This document shows, one piece after another, positions 28,489 to 38,147 of a stretch of DNA of 64,000 nucleotides. The translations under genes and the position numbers were made by a program. How positions within the stretch are numbered: the first letter of the stretch is position 1; the number at the start of each line of letters is the position of its first letter. The notes beneath the pieces are model-generated. The model was given only the letters and a program-made list of their open reading frames with translations, ran no database searches and was not told where the DNA came from. The stretch comes from Pseudomonas sp. URIL14HWK12:I12 (GTDB lineage: Bacteria; Pseudomonadota; Gammaproteobacteria; Pseudomonadales; Pseudomonadaceae): assembly GCF_003097135.1 (NCBI RefSeq), contig NZ_QEQL01000001.1:62001-126000 (forward strand). Direction: 5' to 3'.

Positions 28489-29408
28489 AGGGGCCGGTCC
28501 GTACTGTGGTCGAAGGCCTGCTGCAGGTGGTCGAGCCAGGCCCGCACGGCCGGGAGCACGCCGCGCCGATGCGGATAGACCGCCTGCAACCAGGCCGGTG
28601 GGCAATGCCAATCGGGCAGCAGGCGCACCAGCACGCCGCGGGCCAGCTCGGCTTCGCACTGCATCATCGGCAACACGGTGAACCCCAGGCCTGCCAGCGC
28701 CGCATCGCGGCGCATGTCGAAATCTTCGACACCCAGGCGCGCCGGCATGGCCAACTCGAAACGTTCACCGGCCGCGTTGCACAACCGCACGCGGCAGAGC
28801 CGGTCGGCATCCGGTGCGCCGAGCAGAGGCAACCCGGCAAGCGCTTGTGGGTGCTGTACAGGGTTGGCGGCCGCGAATTGCGGTGAGGCAACGACTTCGG
28901 TACGCGCTTCGCGCAGGCGCCGGGTCACCAGGTTAGGTTCCTCGTCATCGGCTTCGCGTACGCGCAACGCCACGTCGATCCCTTCGTTGATCAGGTCGAC
29001 GCGGCGATTCACCAACAGAAGGTCCAATTGCACCTTGGGATAGCGCAGCAGAAAGTCGCGCACCAAGGGGGAGAGGAAGGGGTTGGCTAGCCCGACCGGG
29101 CTGCTTACACGCAAGGGCCCGCGCGGCTCGCTGGTCACGCTGGCCACCGCTTCTTCGGCCTGCTCGGCTTCCAGCAACATTGCCTGGCAATGGCGCAGGT
29201 AGCGTTCACCTACGGTGGTCAGCTGCAATTTGCGGGTGGTGCGTTGCAGCAGGCGCGCATTCAACCGCTCTTCCAGCTCGGCGATACGGCGTGACAGGCG
29301 CGACTTGGGAATACCTAGCAAACGCCCGGCGGCGGCGAACCCGCCGGCCTCGACGACCTTGGCGAAATAGAAGAGGTCGCTGAGGTTTCTGGGATCACCG
29401 ATCGGCAT
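28485..29408 (-). CDS. LysR-family transcriptional regulator
   Basis: 307 residues: a winged helix at 8-67 (FYFAKVVEAGGFAAAGRLLG, then SRLSRRIAELEERL) and a LysR substrate-binding domain from about 95. The N-terminus belongs to the large YafC/DhcR-like LysR group and does not look like MexT, whose start I recall as quite different. It is therefore probably not the activator of the nearby mexEF-oprN operon, although on the same strand. It is coupled to the MmcQ-like gene and divergent from an SDR gene (186 bp), which is the likelier target. Confidence 0.88.
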   Translation of the reverse strand: MPIGDPRNLSDLFYFAKVVEAGGFAAAGRLLGIPKSRLSRRIAELEERLNARLLQRTTRKLQLTTVGERYLRHCQAMLLEAEQAEEAVASVTSEPRGPLRVSSPVGLANPFLSPLVRDFLLRYPKVQLDLLLVNRRVDLINEGIDVALRVREADDEEPNLVTRRLREARTEVVASPQFAAANPVQHPQALAGLPLLGAPDADRLCRVRLCNAAGERFELAMPARLGVEDFDMRRDAALAGLGFTVLPMMQCEAELARGVLVRLLPDWHCPPAWLQAVYPHRRGVLPAVRAWLDHLQQAFDHSTDRPL

Positions 29409-29594
29409 GGCGCGATTACCTGAAAAGCGGCAAAGCGGCCATTATGGACCCTGTATGCCCCCGCGGGTAGCGTAGCTTTGAGGCAGCGGTAGGCGCCCTC
29501 TGATAGGAATAGGCAAGGCTTTGCCAGCTATGGCCGTGGGATGGCAGCGGTAGGGGGGGCTAGGCTGGGCACTTCAAACAGCTGAGGTTTTCCC

Positions 29595-30425
29595 ATGACC
29601 AACAAAACGTTTCTGATCACCGGCGTAAGTAGCGGGCTGGGCCGGGCGCTTGCCGTTGCGGCGCTGGAGGCCGGCCATCGCGTGATAGGCACTGTGCGCC
29701 AGCCCGCAGCTTTGAACGCATTCGAGGCACTGAGCCCAGGCCGGGCGCAGGGGGTAATGCTCGACGTCAGCTGCATCGATCGGGTCGGGCCGGTGCTGGA
29801 AGAAACCATCGCCCGAACCGGGCGGGTCGATGTGCTGGTCAATAACGCTGGCTACGGCCATGAAGGTCTGTTCGAAGAGTCTCCCCTGGAGCAGATGCGC
29901 CAACAGTTCGAGGTCAACGTGTTCGGTGCCGTGGCGGTGATGCAGGCGCTGGTGCCGCATTTTCGTCAACAACGCGGTGGGCACATCCTCAACATTACGT
30001 CCATGGGCGGTACCATCACGATGCCCGGCGTGGGCTACTATTGCGCGAGCAAATTTGCCCTTGAAGGAATCACTGCCACATTGCGCCAGGAGCTGGCGCC
30101 GTTCGGGGTGAAGGTCACGGCCGTCGCACCTGGGTCGTTTCGTACCGACTGGGCCGGCCGCTCGATGAAGCGCAGCCCTCGCTCGATTTCTGATTACGAC
30201 CGGCTGTTCGATCCGATCCGCCAGGCACGGCAGGATAAAAGCGGCAAGCAACTGGGCGACCCGGCCAAGGCGGCCTTAGCGATCCTGCACATCGTTGAAG
30301 CACCCGAACCGCCAGCACAGATACTGCTGGGCAGCGATGCACTGGGCCTGGTGCGCACGCACCTTCATCAACGACTGGCCGAGATTGATCAATGGCAAGC
30401 ACTGACGCGCTCAACCGACGGATGA
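29595..30425 (+). CDS. Short-chain dehydrogenase/reductase
   Basis: 276 residues with the classical SDR pattern: cofactor motif TGVSSGLG at residues 8-15, NNAGYG near 83, catalytic Ser in NITSMGG near 136 and YYCASKF (Tyr-x3-Lys) near 150. An NAD(P)-dependent oxidoreductase of unknown substrate, cytoplasmic. It is divergent from the LysR gene and overlaps the start of an AraC-family gene, so the SDR and AraC genes form an operon. Confidence 0.9.
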   Translation: MTNKTFLITGVSSGLGRALAVAALEAGHRVIGTVRQPAALNAFEALSPGRAQGVMLDVSCIDRVGPVLEETIARTGRVDVLVNNAGYGHEGLFEESPLEQMRQQFEVNVFGAVAVMQALVPHFRQQRGGHILNITSMGGTITMPGVGYYCASKFALEGITATLRQELAPFGVKVTAVAPGSFRTDWAGRSMKRSPRSISDYDRLFDPIRQARQDKSGKQLGDPAKAALAILHIVEAPEPPAQILLGSDALGLVRTHLHQRLAEIDQWQALTRSTDG

Positions 30426-31348
30426 ACGTTGGTGATGAAGTAATAGCCCTGCTCGAACGCCTGGCACCGGAGGAGGGCTACAACCTCAGCCCGCTTGCAG
30501 ACGTCCGCTTGTTGCGGTCCAACCGACCTCTGGCGCGCACACCGGTGCTGTACGAGCCAGGGATCGTGCTGGTGTGCCAGGGCTGCAAACGCGGCTATCT
30601 CGGTGAGCAGCTGTATGTCTACGACGCCCAGCATTACCTGGTGGTTTCGGTGCCTGTGCCGTTCATCATGCAGACCGAGGCCAGCGCGCAGGCCCCGATG
30701 CTAGCGGTTTACATGCGCCTGGATTTCCAGTTGGCCGGCGAGCTGATGATGGCCGTCGACGATGCGTTTGGCCCGAGCCAGGCCGAGCCTCTTGGCATGT
30801 ATGCATCGCCCATGGGTGAGCCGTTGTCCGGCACATTGCTAAGGCTGCTCCAGGCCATGCGGGATCCGATCGAAGCGCGCATCCTTGGGCCTGGCCTGAT
30901 CAGGGAGCTTTATTACCGCGTCCTGACAGCAGAGCAGGGCGGATCGCTAAGGGCAGCACTTGCCCAGCAAGGGCATTTCGCCAGGGTCGGCCGGGCCATC
31001 AGGATGATCCACCAGGGTTATTCAAGCCCGTTGAGCGTCTCGGCGCTGGCCGAAGAGGCGCGCATGAGTCTGGCCAGTTTCCACCGCCACTTTCGTGGCG
31101 TGACCGCCAGCACACCGCTGCAATACCTTAAGTCTACGCGGTTGCACCAGGCCAGGCTGCTAATGCTGCGCGGCGAGATGTCGGTTGCCCAGGCGGCATT
31201 CGAGGTGGGCTATGAGAGCGCTTCGCAGTTCACTCGGGAATTCAAACGCTTCTTCGGGCGTACGCCGGTAGAGGAGGTTCGCTGGATACGGGCTACTTAC
31301 GTACTGCCTGCGCCTCAGACGCCGTCATCTTTCGTGTCTTCGCATTAG
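30422..31348 (+). CDS. AraC-family transcriptional regulator
   Basis: 308 residues. An AraC_N-type cupin domain (about 15-175, including LARTPVLYEPGIVLVCQGCK) is followed by two helix-turn-helix motifs (about 200-295, with SVSALAEEARMSLASFHRHF and GYESASQFTREFKRFFG). I take ATG 30422 because it overlaps the SDR stop as ATGA; ATG 30392, ten codons earlier, is also possible and would give 318 residues. It probably regulates its own SDR operon. Inducer unknown. Confidence 0.88.
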   Translation: MNVGDEVIALLERLAPEEGYNLSPLADVRLLRSNRPLARTPVLYEPGIVLVCQGCKRGYLGEQLYVYDAQHYLVVSVPVPFIMQTEASAQAPMLAVYMRLDFQLAGELMMAVDDAFGPSQAEPLGMYASPMGEPLSGTLLRLLQAMRDPIEARILGPGLIRELYYRVLTAEQGGSLRAALAQQGHFARVGRAIRMIHQGYSSPLSVSALAEEARMSLASFHRHFRGVTASTPLQYLKSTRLHQARLLMLRGEMSVAQAAFEVGYESASQFTREFKRFFGRTPVEEVRWIRATYVLPAPQTPSSFVSSH

Positions 31349-31659
31349 GCACAAGCCCTGGCTGCTTCGACGAGCCCGCCGCCCACGAGGCTTCGGGCAT
31401 ACACGAATACCTTGCCACCGTTGGGCGCCTTGTAGGCTTCGATCACGTTATCGGCGGCCAGGCTGCTGGGTACGACGATCCGATAGCGCCGAGAGGCCTC
31501 GGTCACGGTCGTGGCTTCGGGCAGCATGGGTGCAACGCAGGCGGCATAGGCTTGAGGCGTCTTGTGTGTCTCGAAGGTCAGGGTTGGGGCAAGGGGGCCG
31601 TTGGCGCAACCTGAGAGCAGAGCATAGGCAGGCAGGGCGGCAAAGAGCGCAAGGCGCAT
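31345..31659 (-). CDS. Small putative lipoprotein
   Basis: 104 residues. The signal MRLALFAALPAYALLSGC ends in a lipobox with Cys18. The short mature domain contains TPQAYAACVAPMLPE and KVFVYAR and has no family I recognise, but it resembles small Pseudomonas lipoproteins of about 100 residues. Its stop overlaps the stop of the convergent AraC gene by four bases. Likely outer-membrane anchored. Confidence 0.7.
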   Translation of the reverse strand: MRLALFAALPAYALLSGCANGPLAPTLTFETHKTPQAYAACVAPMLPEATTVTEASRRYRIVVPSSLAADNVIEAYKAPNGGKVFVYARSLVGGGLVEAARACA

Positions 31660-31890
31660 AGGGGAGGGTCCTGTGTAACGACTGGAGAACGACGCTGGCT
31701 ATTTTGCGCGCCCGCACGGTGAACTAAAGCTGATCCTGATGATGGTACTTATCGATGGCGCCGATAAACCTGAAGACGACTATTGATCCCAAAAATAGGA
31801 CAATCCAACGCGTTTTTACGCACTTATCTCCGATTCGCCTGTTCGGTAGGATGGCGCCACTTCACTATCGAATCCTGCAAGGAGATGGCC

Positions 31891-32499
31891 ATGAAACTGC
31901 TGCATATCGACTCGAGCATCCTGGGCGACCATTCGGCCTCCCGCAGCCTGACCCATGCCTTGGTCAGCGCGTGGCAAGCCGCCGAACCCGGTATCGACGT
32001 TACCTACCGCGACCTGGCCCATAGCGCACTGGGCCATTTCTCCGCAGCCAGCCTGCAAGCCGCTGGCACCCCGGCCGAGCAGCGCAGCGCCGAGCAACAA
32101 CAGGAAGCCGGCCTGAACAGCGCCGCACTGGAAGAATTTCTGGCCGCCGATACTGTCGTCATCGGCGCGCCAATGTACAACTTCACCATCCCTACCCAGC
32201 TCAAGGCCTGGCTTGACCGGGTGGCCGTGGCTGGCGTGACCTTCCGTTACACCGAGAATGGGCCACAAGGCCTGTGCGGGGGCAAAAAGGTGGTCATCAT
32301 CGCCACTGCCGGCGGCAAGCATGCAGGCCAGGCATCGGGGGCAGCCCATGTCGACTATCTCAAGCTCATGCTGGGCTTTTTGGGCATCACTGACATTCAG
32401 GTTATTCACGCCGAAGGCCTGGCGATGGGCGATGCACAGCGTGAGCAGGCGCTGGCCGGCGCCCAGGCGCAAATCAACCAGCAATTCGCTGCCGCCTGA
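31891..32499 (+). CDS. azoR: FMN-dependent NADH:quinone oxidoreductase / azoreductase
   Basis: 202 residues in the flavodoxin-like AzoR family: [18 protein letters not shown] at the start (phosphate loop), [17 protein letters not shown] near 98 and the FMN-contacting TAGGK near 142. The enzyme reduces quinones and azo compounds by two-electron transfer and probably protects against quinone or thiol stress. ATG 31891 is chosen because AAGGAG (31879-31884) is six bases before it. Monocistronic with a good terminator. Confidence 0.92.
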   Translation: MKLLHIDSSILGDHSASRSLTHALVSAWQAAEPGIDVTYRDLAHSALGHFSAASLQAAGTPAEQRSAEQQQEAGLNSAALEEFLAADTVVIGAPMYNFTIPTQLKAWLDRVAVAGVTFRYTENGPQGLCGGKKVVIIATAGGKHAGQASGAAHVDYLKLMLGFLGITDIQVIHAEGLAMGDAQREQALAGAQAQINQQFAAA

Positions 32500-32518
32500 A
32501 CACGGCGGTGATACGTCG

Positions 32519-32547
32519 ACGCCTGCAGACATGCAGGCGTTTTTGTT
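32519..32547 (+). terminator. Rho-independent terminator of azoR
   Basis: A perfect 9-bp stem ACGCCTGCA / TGCAGGCGT with loop GACA, followed by TTTTGTTT, 20 bp after the azoR stop. Confidence 0.85.
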
Positions 32548-32651
32548 TGTGCCTTTTTCCGTTTGCCGCAGTCGAAGTGATGACTGGCCCAGCTTTTGCT
32601 GCATCTGGCCAGAGAAGTGGGCCTTTGGCAGGCGACGTGGAGCGCTCGGGC

Positions 32652-33710
32652 ATGAACGGCAAACGGATGGCGCACTTTTGTGCATGGAGCTTGGGGCTGG
32701 TAGTGATCAGCCTTGTTTCGGTGCATGTGATGGCAGCGGCCATCCCGGCCCAGCCTCGCCTTGCGGTGGGCTACCATCGGCTGACCTTCACTGACCCGCT
32801 CGACGGCGAGCCCATGCAGGCTTATGCCTTCTACCCAACACGCGAGCTAGGCAAGCCTAGCCTGGTCGATGGGTTCCAGGTCGATGCTCGTGAAGATGCA
32901 CGCATATCGATTGGGCGTTTCCCGCTATTGATGCTTTCCCACGGCAACAATGGCACGCCGTTGGCGTTACACGATCTGATCACCTCTATCGCACGGCAAG
33001 GCTTCGTCGTAGTGGCGGTCGTGCATCCAGGTGATAACAACCTGGACCAAAGCCGGCTTGGCAAGCTCAGCAATCTCTACGGGCGGCCGCTGCAGATTTC
33101 AGCTGCAATCACCTCGGCACTGAGCGAGCCGATGCTCTCGCCGTTTATCAATGAGAAAGAGGTGGGCGTGATCGGCTACTCGGCTGGAGGTGAAACGGCG
33201 TTGATCCTCACCGGCGCGCAACCCGAGCTGCAACGCCTGCGCAATTACTGCGACAAGTACCCTCAGGACATGGACGCCTGCAAGGCCCATGGCGAGCTGG
33301 TTGCCGACCGGGATGACCTGGCCCCGCAGGCGGACGCACGAGTGCACGCAATGTTGTTGCTGGCACCACTGAGCTTGATGTTCGGCCGCCATACGCTGGA
33401 AAACGTCAAGGTGCCTACGCTGATCTACGCCGGTGACAGTGACAAACTGGTGGCGATGGACAAGAACGCGGGCGCTTTGGCGCGTAAACTGCTGCACCCG
33501 GATTTTCGCCCTTTGCCCGGGGCTGGGCACTTTGTGTTCCTCGCGCCCTGCACCGACGAGCAGGCAGCGCGCTCCCCGGCATTGTGTGCTGACGGTGACG
33601 GTGTAGATCGAGTAGCCATCCACCGTGATCTGGTCAGTGAGGCCGGGCATTTCTTTGGGCAAGCACTGGCCCGGCCAAGCCGCGCCGGCCTTCAGACTGC
33701 CGACCAGTAA
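32652..33710 (+). CDS. Secreted alpha/beta hydrolase (dienelactone-hydrolase-like)
   Basis: 352 residues from ATG 32652; the open frame extends further upstream but would cross the azoR terminator. An N-terminal signal (AWSLGLVVISLVSVHVMAAA) suggests export. Alpha/beta hydrolase features: LMLSHGNNGTP (oxyanion region) near 97, nucleophile elbow VIGYSAGGET near 175, the Asp of YAGDSDKLV near 262 and the catalytic His of GAGHFVF near 297. Substrate unknown; the closest general resemblance is to predicted dienelactone hydrolases. It converges on the MFS gene with abutting stops. Confidence 0.82.
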   Translation: MNGKRMAHFCAWSLGLVVISLVSVHVMAAAIPAQPRLAVGYHRLTFTDPLDGEPMQAYAFYPTRELGKPSLVDGFQVDAREDARISIGRFPLLMLSHGNNGTPLALHDLITSIARQGFVVVAVVHPGDNNLDQSRLGKLSNLYGRPLQISAAITSALSEPMLSPFINEKEVGVIGYSAGGETALILTGAQPELQRLRNYCDKYPQDMDACKAHGELVADRDDLAPQADARVHAMLLLAPLSLMFGRHTLENVKVPTLIYAGDSDKLVAMDKNAGALARKLLHPDFRPLPGAGHFVFLAPCTDEQAARSPALCADGDGVDRVAIHRDLVSEAGHFFGQALARPSRAGLQTADQ

Positions 33711-34877
33711 TCAGCGGGCGCGGCGCCCCAGCATTGCCACGATGCCTAACCCCGCCAGTGAAAGCCCTGCTGCGACCAGAAAAATTGGCCCGTAGCCGGT
33801 CAGCGTTGCCAAGGCGCCCATCAGCGGCCCCGCCGTGGCCAATGCCATGTCGAAGAACACGGCGAATGCACCCAGGCCTGCCCCGCGGCTGGCGCTTGGT
33901 ACCTGGCGAATGGCAATCACTCCCAAGGCCGGGTACACCAGCGATAGCCCAAAGCCGGTCAAGCTTGCGCCGGCCAGCGCCCAGCCGGGCGAAGGCGCAA
34001 GCCACAGCAGCACAAAGCCCAGGGTTTCTACCGCCATGCACGCCAGTGCCGAAGCAAAGGCGCCGTAGTGATTGATGGCATTTACGAAAATCAGCCGTGC
34101 GGCGACGAAGCTGATGCCGAATGCGGTCAGGCAAAAGGCAGCGCCTTCCCAGGCGTTCTCACCGTAATAAAGAGTGACGAAAGTGGTGAGCGTGCCATAG
34201 CCAATAGAGGCCAGGGTCAACGCCAGGCCATAAGGCGCGACTTTGGCAAATGCAGCCCAGAAAGGCATACGCTCGCCGCGCACTACCGGCATCGAAGGCT
34301 GTTTACGCAGCACCAGCAGGCCACCGGCTGCCATCAGCATCAATAGCGGGCCAAGCACGTTGTAGCCCAGCGCGGCGGTGAGCACTACGCCCAGCGGTGC
34401 GCCGAAGGCAATGGCACCGTAGGACGCGATGCCGTTCCAGGAAATCACCCGCGCGGTGTTCTCGGCGCCCACCGCGCCAATGCCCCAGCTGGCCGTGCCT
34501 ACGCCGATCATGCCTTGAGAGCAGCCCAGCAGCAGCCGGCCCAGCAGCAGCGGCACCAGGCTGGGCACTGGCAGGCTCTGCAGCAGGGTCGATAGCAGCG
34601 TGAGTGCGCCGCTGCCAACGATGCCATACAGCCCCCAGGTAATGATTTTCTTGGTGCCAACGCTGTCGGCCAAGCGGCCAGCCAGTGGGCGGATGAGCAA
34701 GGTGGCCAGGTATTGCGCGCCGATCACCAGGCCTGCGACCACCGGGCTGAAACCCAGCTGATCATGTACATAGCCAGGCAGCACCGCGATTGGCAGGCCA
34801 ATGCACAGAAAGGCGATGAGGGTGTAGAAAACGATCGAGAGGATGGTGACGGTGATGTTCTTGGGCTGCGCGGGCAT
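33711..34877 (-). CDS. MFS transporter (YhhS/YfcJ-like)
   Basis: 388 residues, 12 predicted membrane helices. The MFS loop 2-3 signature RPLAGRLADSVGTKK is near residue 61, and the C-half repeats it less well. The family holds sugar or drug efflux permeases of the YhhS/YfcJ type. ATG 34877 is used; the longer frame to 34970 adds a polar, Pro/Arg-rich stretch unlike an MFS start. It lies 108 bp downstream of the amino-acid permease start-to-stop unit on the same strand, but co-transcription is uncertain. Substrate unknown. Confidence 0.85.
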   Translation of the reverse strand: MPAQPKNITVTILSIVFYTLIAFLCIGLPIAVLPGYVHDQLGFSPVVAGLVIGAQYLATLLIRPLAGRLADSVGTKKIITWGLYGIVGSGALTLLSTLLQSLPVPSLVPLLLGRLLLGCSQGMIGVGTASWGIGAVGAENTARVISWNGIASYGAIAFGAPLGVVLTAALGYNVLGPLLMLMAAGGLLVLRKQPSMPVVRGERMPFWAAFAKVAPYGLALTLASIGYGTLTTFVTLYYGENAWEGAAFCLTAFGISFVAARLIFVNAINHYGAFASALACMAVETLGFVLLWLAPSPGWALAGASLTGFGLSLVYPALGVIAIRQVPSASRGAGLGAFAVFFDMALATAGPLMGALATLTGYGPIFLVAAGLSLAGLGIVAMLGRRAR

Positions 34878-34985
34878 GGCGGGCTCACGGGGGCATTGGC
34901 CTCTCGCCTGCGCCAACGAGGTGGGCGGCGTGTGCCGTGGTGGTCGTCGGACAACCATACCACGGCTCACGGCGCACCGCTCGGT

Positions 34986-36335
34986 TCAGCGGCCTTTCAC
35001 CGCTTGATAGGCAAACGCAAGCACCGCCAGCCAGATCGGCAACATGATCACCGATATGTAGATGCCTGGTGTCAGCCACATCACCACCAGGATACCCGCG
35101 AGGAATATCAGGCACAGGGCGTTGGTGAACGGGTAGCCCCAGCTGGGGTAGTGGCAAGCATGGCCTTCGGCGGCCTTCACGCGCTTGAATTTCCAGTGAG
35201 TGATGCTGATGATCCACCAGTTCAGCACCAGCGACGCCACCACCAGAGCCATCAGCAACTGCAGGGCTTCGCCCGGCAGCACATAGTTGACCACTACGCA
35301 GAGGCCGGTGGCCAACGACGACACGCCCAGCGCAGCCATCGGCACGCCACGATGGTTGACCTGCTGCAGCACTTTGGGCGCGTTACCCTGGCGAGCCAGG
35401 CCGAACAGCATGCGGCTGTTGCTGTACACGCAGCTGTTGTAGACCGACAGCGCCGCGGTGAGCACCACAGCATTGAGCAGCGTAGCGACGACCTGGCTGT
35501 CGAGGTTGTGGAAGATCAGTACGAAGGGGCTGCCGCCGGTGACCACCTTCTGCCAGGGGTACAGCGCCAGCAGCACGGTCAGCGCCCCCACGTAGAAGAT
35601 CAGAATGCGCCAGATGACTTGATTGGTTGCCTTCGGGATGCTGCGCTTAGGATCATCGGCTTCGGCGGCAGTGATGCCCACCAGCTCCAGGCCGCCAAAG
35701 GAGAACATGATCACCGCCATGGCCATCGCTAGCCCGCCCACCCCATGAGGGAAGAAGCCACCGTTGTTCCACAGGTTGGCGACAGTCGCGTCCGGGCCGC
35801 CCTGGCCGCTGGCCAGCAGCCAGGCGCCGAAGCCGATCATCGCGACGATGGCGGTGACCTTGATCAGCGAGAACCAGAATTCCATCTCGCCATACAGGCG
35901 CACGTTGGCCACGTTGATCAGGTTGATGATCACGAAGAACACCGCCGCCGATACCCAGGTAGCCACCCCTGGCCACCAGTACTGGACGTACACGCCCACA
36001 GCGGTGAGCTCGGCCATGCCGACCAGCACGTAGAGCACCCAGTAGTTCCAGCCCGACATGAACCCGGCGAACGGGCCCAGGTAGCGGTAGGCGAAATGGC
36101 TGAAGGTGCCGGATACAGGCTCTTCGACCACCATTTCGCCCAGCTGGCGCATGATGAAAAAGGCAATGAGCCCGGCGATGGCGTAGCCCAGGATCACCGA
36201 GGGGCCGGCCATGCCGATCGTCTGGGCGATGCCCAGAAACAGCCCGGTGCCGATGGCCCCGCCCAGGGCGATGAGTTGAATGTGTCGGTTCTTCAGGCCC
36301 CGATGCAGTTGCTCGGAGGAGGGGGTGTCACTCAT
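34986..36335 (-). CDS. Amino-acid permease of the AroP/PheP type (APC family)
   Basis: 449 residues with 12 membrane segments. The N-terminal segment LHRGLKNRHIQLIALGGAIG and the following GTGLFLGI are the substrate and unwound-helix motif of the amino-acid transporter family. GEMVVEEPVSGTFSHFAYRY and FGGLELVGITAAEA also match E. coli PheP closely from memory. It is a proton symporter for amino acids, most likely aromatic ones. Proline or GABA permeases are alternatives within the family. Confidence 0.88.
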   Translation of the reverse strand: MSDTPSSEQLHRGLKNRHIQLIALGGAIGTGLFLGIAQTIGMAGPSVILGYAIAGLIAFFIMRQLGEMVVEEPVSGTFSHFAYRYLGPFAGFMSGWNYWVLYVLVGMAELTAVGVYVQYWWPGVATWVSAAVFFVIINLINVANVRLYGEMEFWFSLIKVTAIVAMIGFGAWLLASGQGGPDATVANLWNNGGFFPHGVGGLAMAMAVIMFSFGGLELVGITAAEADDPKRSIPKATNQVIWRILIFYVGALTVLLALYPWQKVVTGGSPFVLIFHNLDSQVVATLLNAVVLTAALSVYNSCVYSNSRMLFGLARQGNAPKVLQQVNHRGVPMAALGVSSLATGLCVVVNYVLPGEALQLLMALVVASLVLNWWIISITHWKFKRVKAAEGHACHYPSWGYPFTNALCLIFLAGILVVMWLTPGIYISVIMLPIWLAVLAFAYQAVKGR

Positions 36336-36630
36336 GCAGCGCGATTCCTGAGGGGCAGGGCGCGGGGCCGTGCCAAGGTGGGTGAGGGAAGGGCGCGTAT
36401 GGTACAGGGGAATAGCCGGCCACGGGGATGGCTAGTGTTGCGATCCATTGCTTTTGGCGCAAATGCCGCGTGGCAGAGCTTCAGTAGCCTATACGCAGGG
36501 GGGCGCCGAGCCGGCTTCCGGTCTGTTCAGGATTTGAAGCGGTTACGCCTTGATCGTCTACTGGTAAAGTCAACGAGTTGTCCGTCATCCGGTCTATTTC
36601 GATAGCTTTTCCACCACCATGGAGCGTGCC

Positions 36631-37644
36631 ATGCGCTACACCCCCCTGGGCCGCAGCGGCCTCAGCGTCTCCCCCTTGTGCCTAGGCACCATGATGTTCG
36701 GCGACCAAACCTCAGAGGCCGACTCCCGCCGCATCATCGACAGCGCCTTCGCCCAGGGCGTCAACTTCATCGACACGGCTAACGTTTACAACGGCGGCGA
36801 GTCTGAGCGCATCACCGGCCGCGCCATCGCTAGCCACCGCCATGACTGGGTGCTGGCAACCAAGTTCGGCAGCCCAACCGGGCAGCAGTCTGGCCTGCCG
36901 CACAAGGTTGGCGGCAGCCGCAAGCACCTGATGCACGCTGCCGAGCAGAGCCTGGAGCGGCTGGGCACCGATTACATCGACCTGTATTACCTGCACCGCG
37001 AAGACCATCAGACGCCGATCGAGGAGACCGTGTCGGCACTGGGCGATTTGATCCGCCAGGGCAAGGTGCGCTACTGGGCGCTCTCCAACCATCGTGGCTG
37101 GAAGATCGCCGAGTTCGTCAACACTGCGCGCCGGCTCGGCGTGGACGCCCCCGTGGCGGTGCAGCCGCTGTACAACATCGTCAACCGCCAGGCCGAACAG
37201 GAAGTGTTCACCGCTTGCCAGCATTACGGCCTGGGCATCGTTCCCTACAGCCCGCTGGCTCGCGGGGTGTTGACCGGCAAGTACCTGCCTGGCGAGCCGC
37301 CTGCCGACGGCACCCGTGCCGGGCGCCATGACAAGCGTATCCAGGAAACCGAATGGCGCACCGAGTCATTGGCCATTGCGCAGCAAATCGCTGCTCATGC
37401 CAAACAGCGCGGCGTAACGCCGACGGCTTTCGCCATTGCCTGGGTGCTGAACAACCGCCTGGTGCCATCGGCCATCGTAGGGCCGCGTACGCTGGAGCAC
37501 TGGGAAGGATACTTGCCGGCGCTGGACTACCGCCTGGATGCCCAGGATGAGGCATTCATCGACCGGCTGGTTGTGCCCGGGCACGCCTCCACGCCTGGGT
37601 TCAACGACGTGGCACATTTCGTGAGTGGCCGGCCGTTGCGTTGA
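36631..37644 (+). CDS. Aldo/keto reductase
   Basis: 337 residues, a (beta/alpha)8 NADPH-dependent reductase. The catalytic tetrad is visible: Asp and Tyr in DTANVYNGGESE (near 47-58), Lys in VLATKFG (near 78) and His in LYYLHRED (near 118). ATG 36631 is preferred to 36619 because GGAG falls six bases before it. Substrate is unknown; this group reduces varied aldehydes and is often annotated as a potassium-channel beta-subunit-like reductase. A 295-bp region without other genes precedes it. Confidence 0.92.
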   Translation: MRYTPLGRSGLSVSPLCLGTMMFGDQTSEADSRRIIDSAFAQGVNFIDTANVYNGGESERITGRAIASHRHDWVLATKFGSPTGQQSGLPHKVGGSRKHLMHAAEQSLERLGTDYIDLYYLHREDHQTPIEETVSALGDLIRQGKVRYWALSNHRGWKIAEFVNTARRLGVDAPVAVQPLYNIVNRQAEQEVFTACQHYGLGIVPYSPLARGVLTGKYLPGEPPADGTRAGRHDKRIQETEWRTESLAIAQQIAAHAKQRGVTPTAFAIAWVLNNRLVPSAIVGPRTLEHWEGYLPALDYRLDAQDEAFIDRLVVPGHASTPGFNDVAHFVSGRPLR

Positions 37645-37661
37645 GCGGCTGCTGCGGCAAT

Positions 37662-38003
37662 TCAGTCATCCCGGGTCAGCACCTCCAGCAACTCGATTTC
37701 AAAGGTCAGGTCTGCCCCGGGCGGCACCCGGTTGCCCATGCCGCGCTCGCCGTAGGCCAGCGTGGCCGGCACTGTCAAACGGCGCTTGCCGCCCACGCGC
37801 AGGCCCATAAGGCCCAGATCCCAACCCTTGATCACGCGGCCAGTGCCGATCACGCACTGGAAGGGCTTGCCGCGCTCGAGCGAGGAGTCGAACGGTGTGC
37901 CATCGGCCAGCCAGCCTTGGTAATGGGTGGTGATCAGCGCCCCTTTGACGGCAGCTTTGCCGTCGCCGGGGTGCAGGTCTTCGATAATCAGCTCTGTGGT
38001 CAT
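37662..38003 (-). CDS. FKBP-type peptidyl-prolyl cis-trans isomerase
   Basis: 113 residues covering a single FKBP domain and no signal peptide, hence cytoplasmic. Conserved active-site residues are in HYQGWLADGTPFDSSLERG and GTGRVIKGWDLGLMGLRVGG, and the C-terminal VPPGADLTFEIELLEV completes the sheet. It catalyses proline isomerisation and may act as a foldase. ATG 38003 follows AGGA by eight bases. It converges on the aldo/keto reductase gene. Confidence 0.93.
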   Translation of the reverse strand: MTTELIIEDLHPGDGKAAVKGALITTHYQGWLADGTPFDSSLERGKPFQCVIGTGRVIKGWDLGLMGLRVGGKRRLTVPATLAYGERGMGNRVPPGADLTFEIELLEVLTRDD

Positions 38004-38147
38004 GGGCCGGTCCTGTAGTGGAGCGCGCATGGTAGCGCTGAGGCTAACGGCTGCACACCCGCTTTTGTTAGGCTCACACGTGCATCAGCGGCAATACGCC
38101 GACCTTCTACCGTGCAGGCCGATTACTCCAGGGAAACATTGATCGCC

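Noticed and set aside
28485..29408. LysR gene as the MexT activator of mexEF-oprN
   Set aside because: Its N-terminal helix-turn-helix is of the YafC/DhcR kind, and it is coupled to an MmcQ-like gene rather than to the pump.
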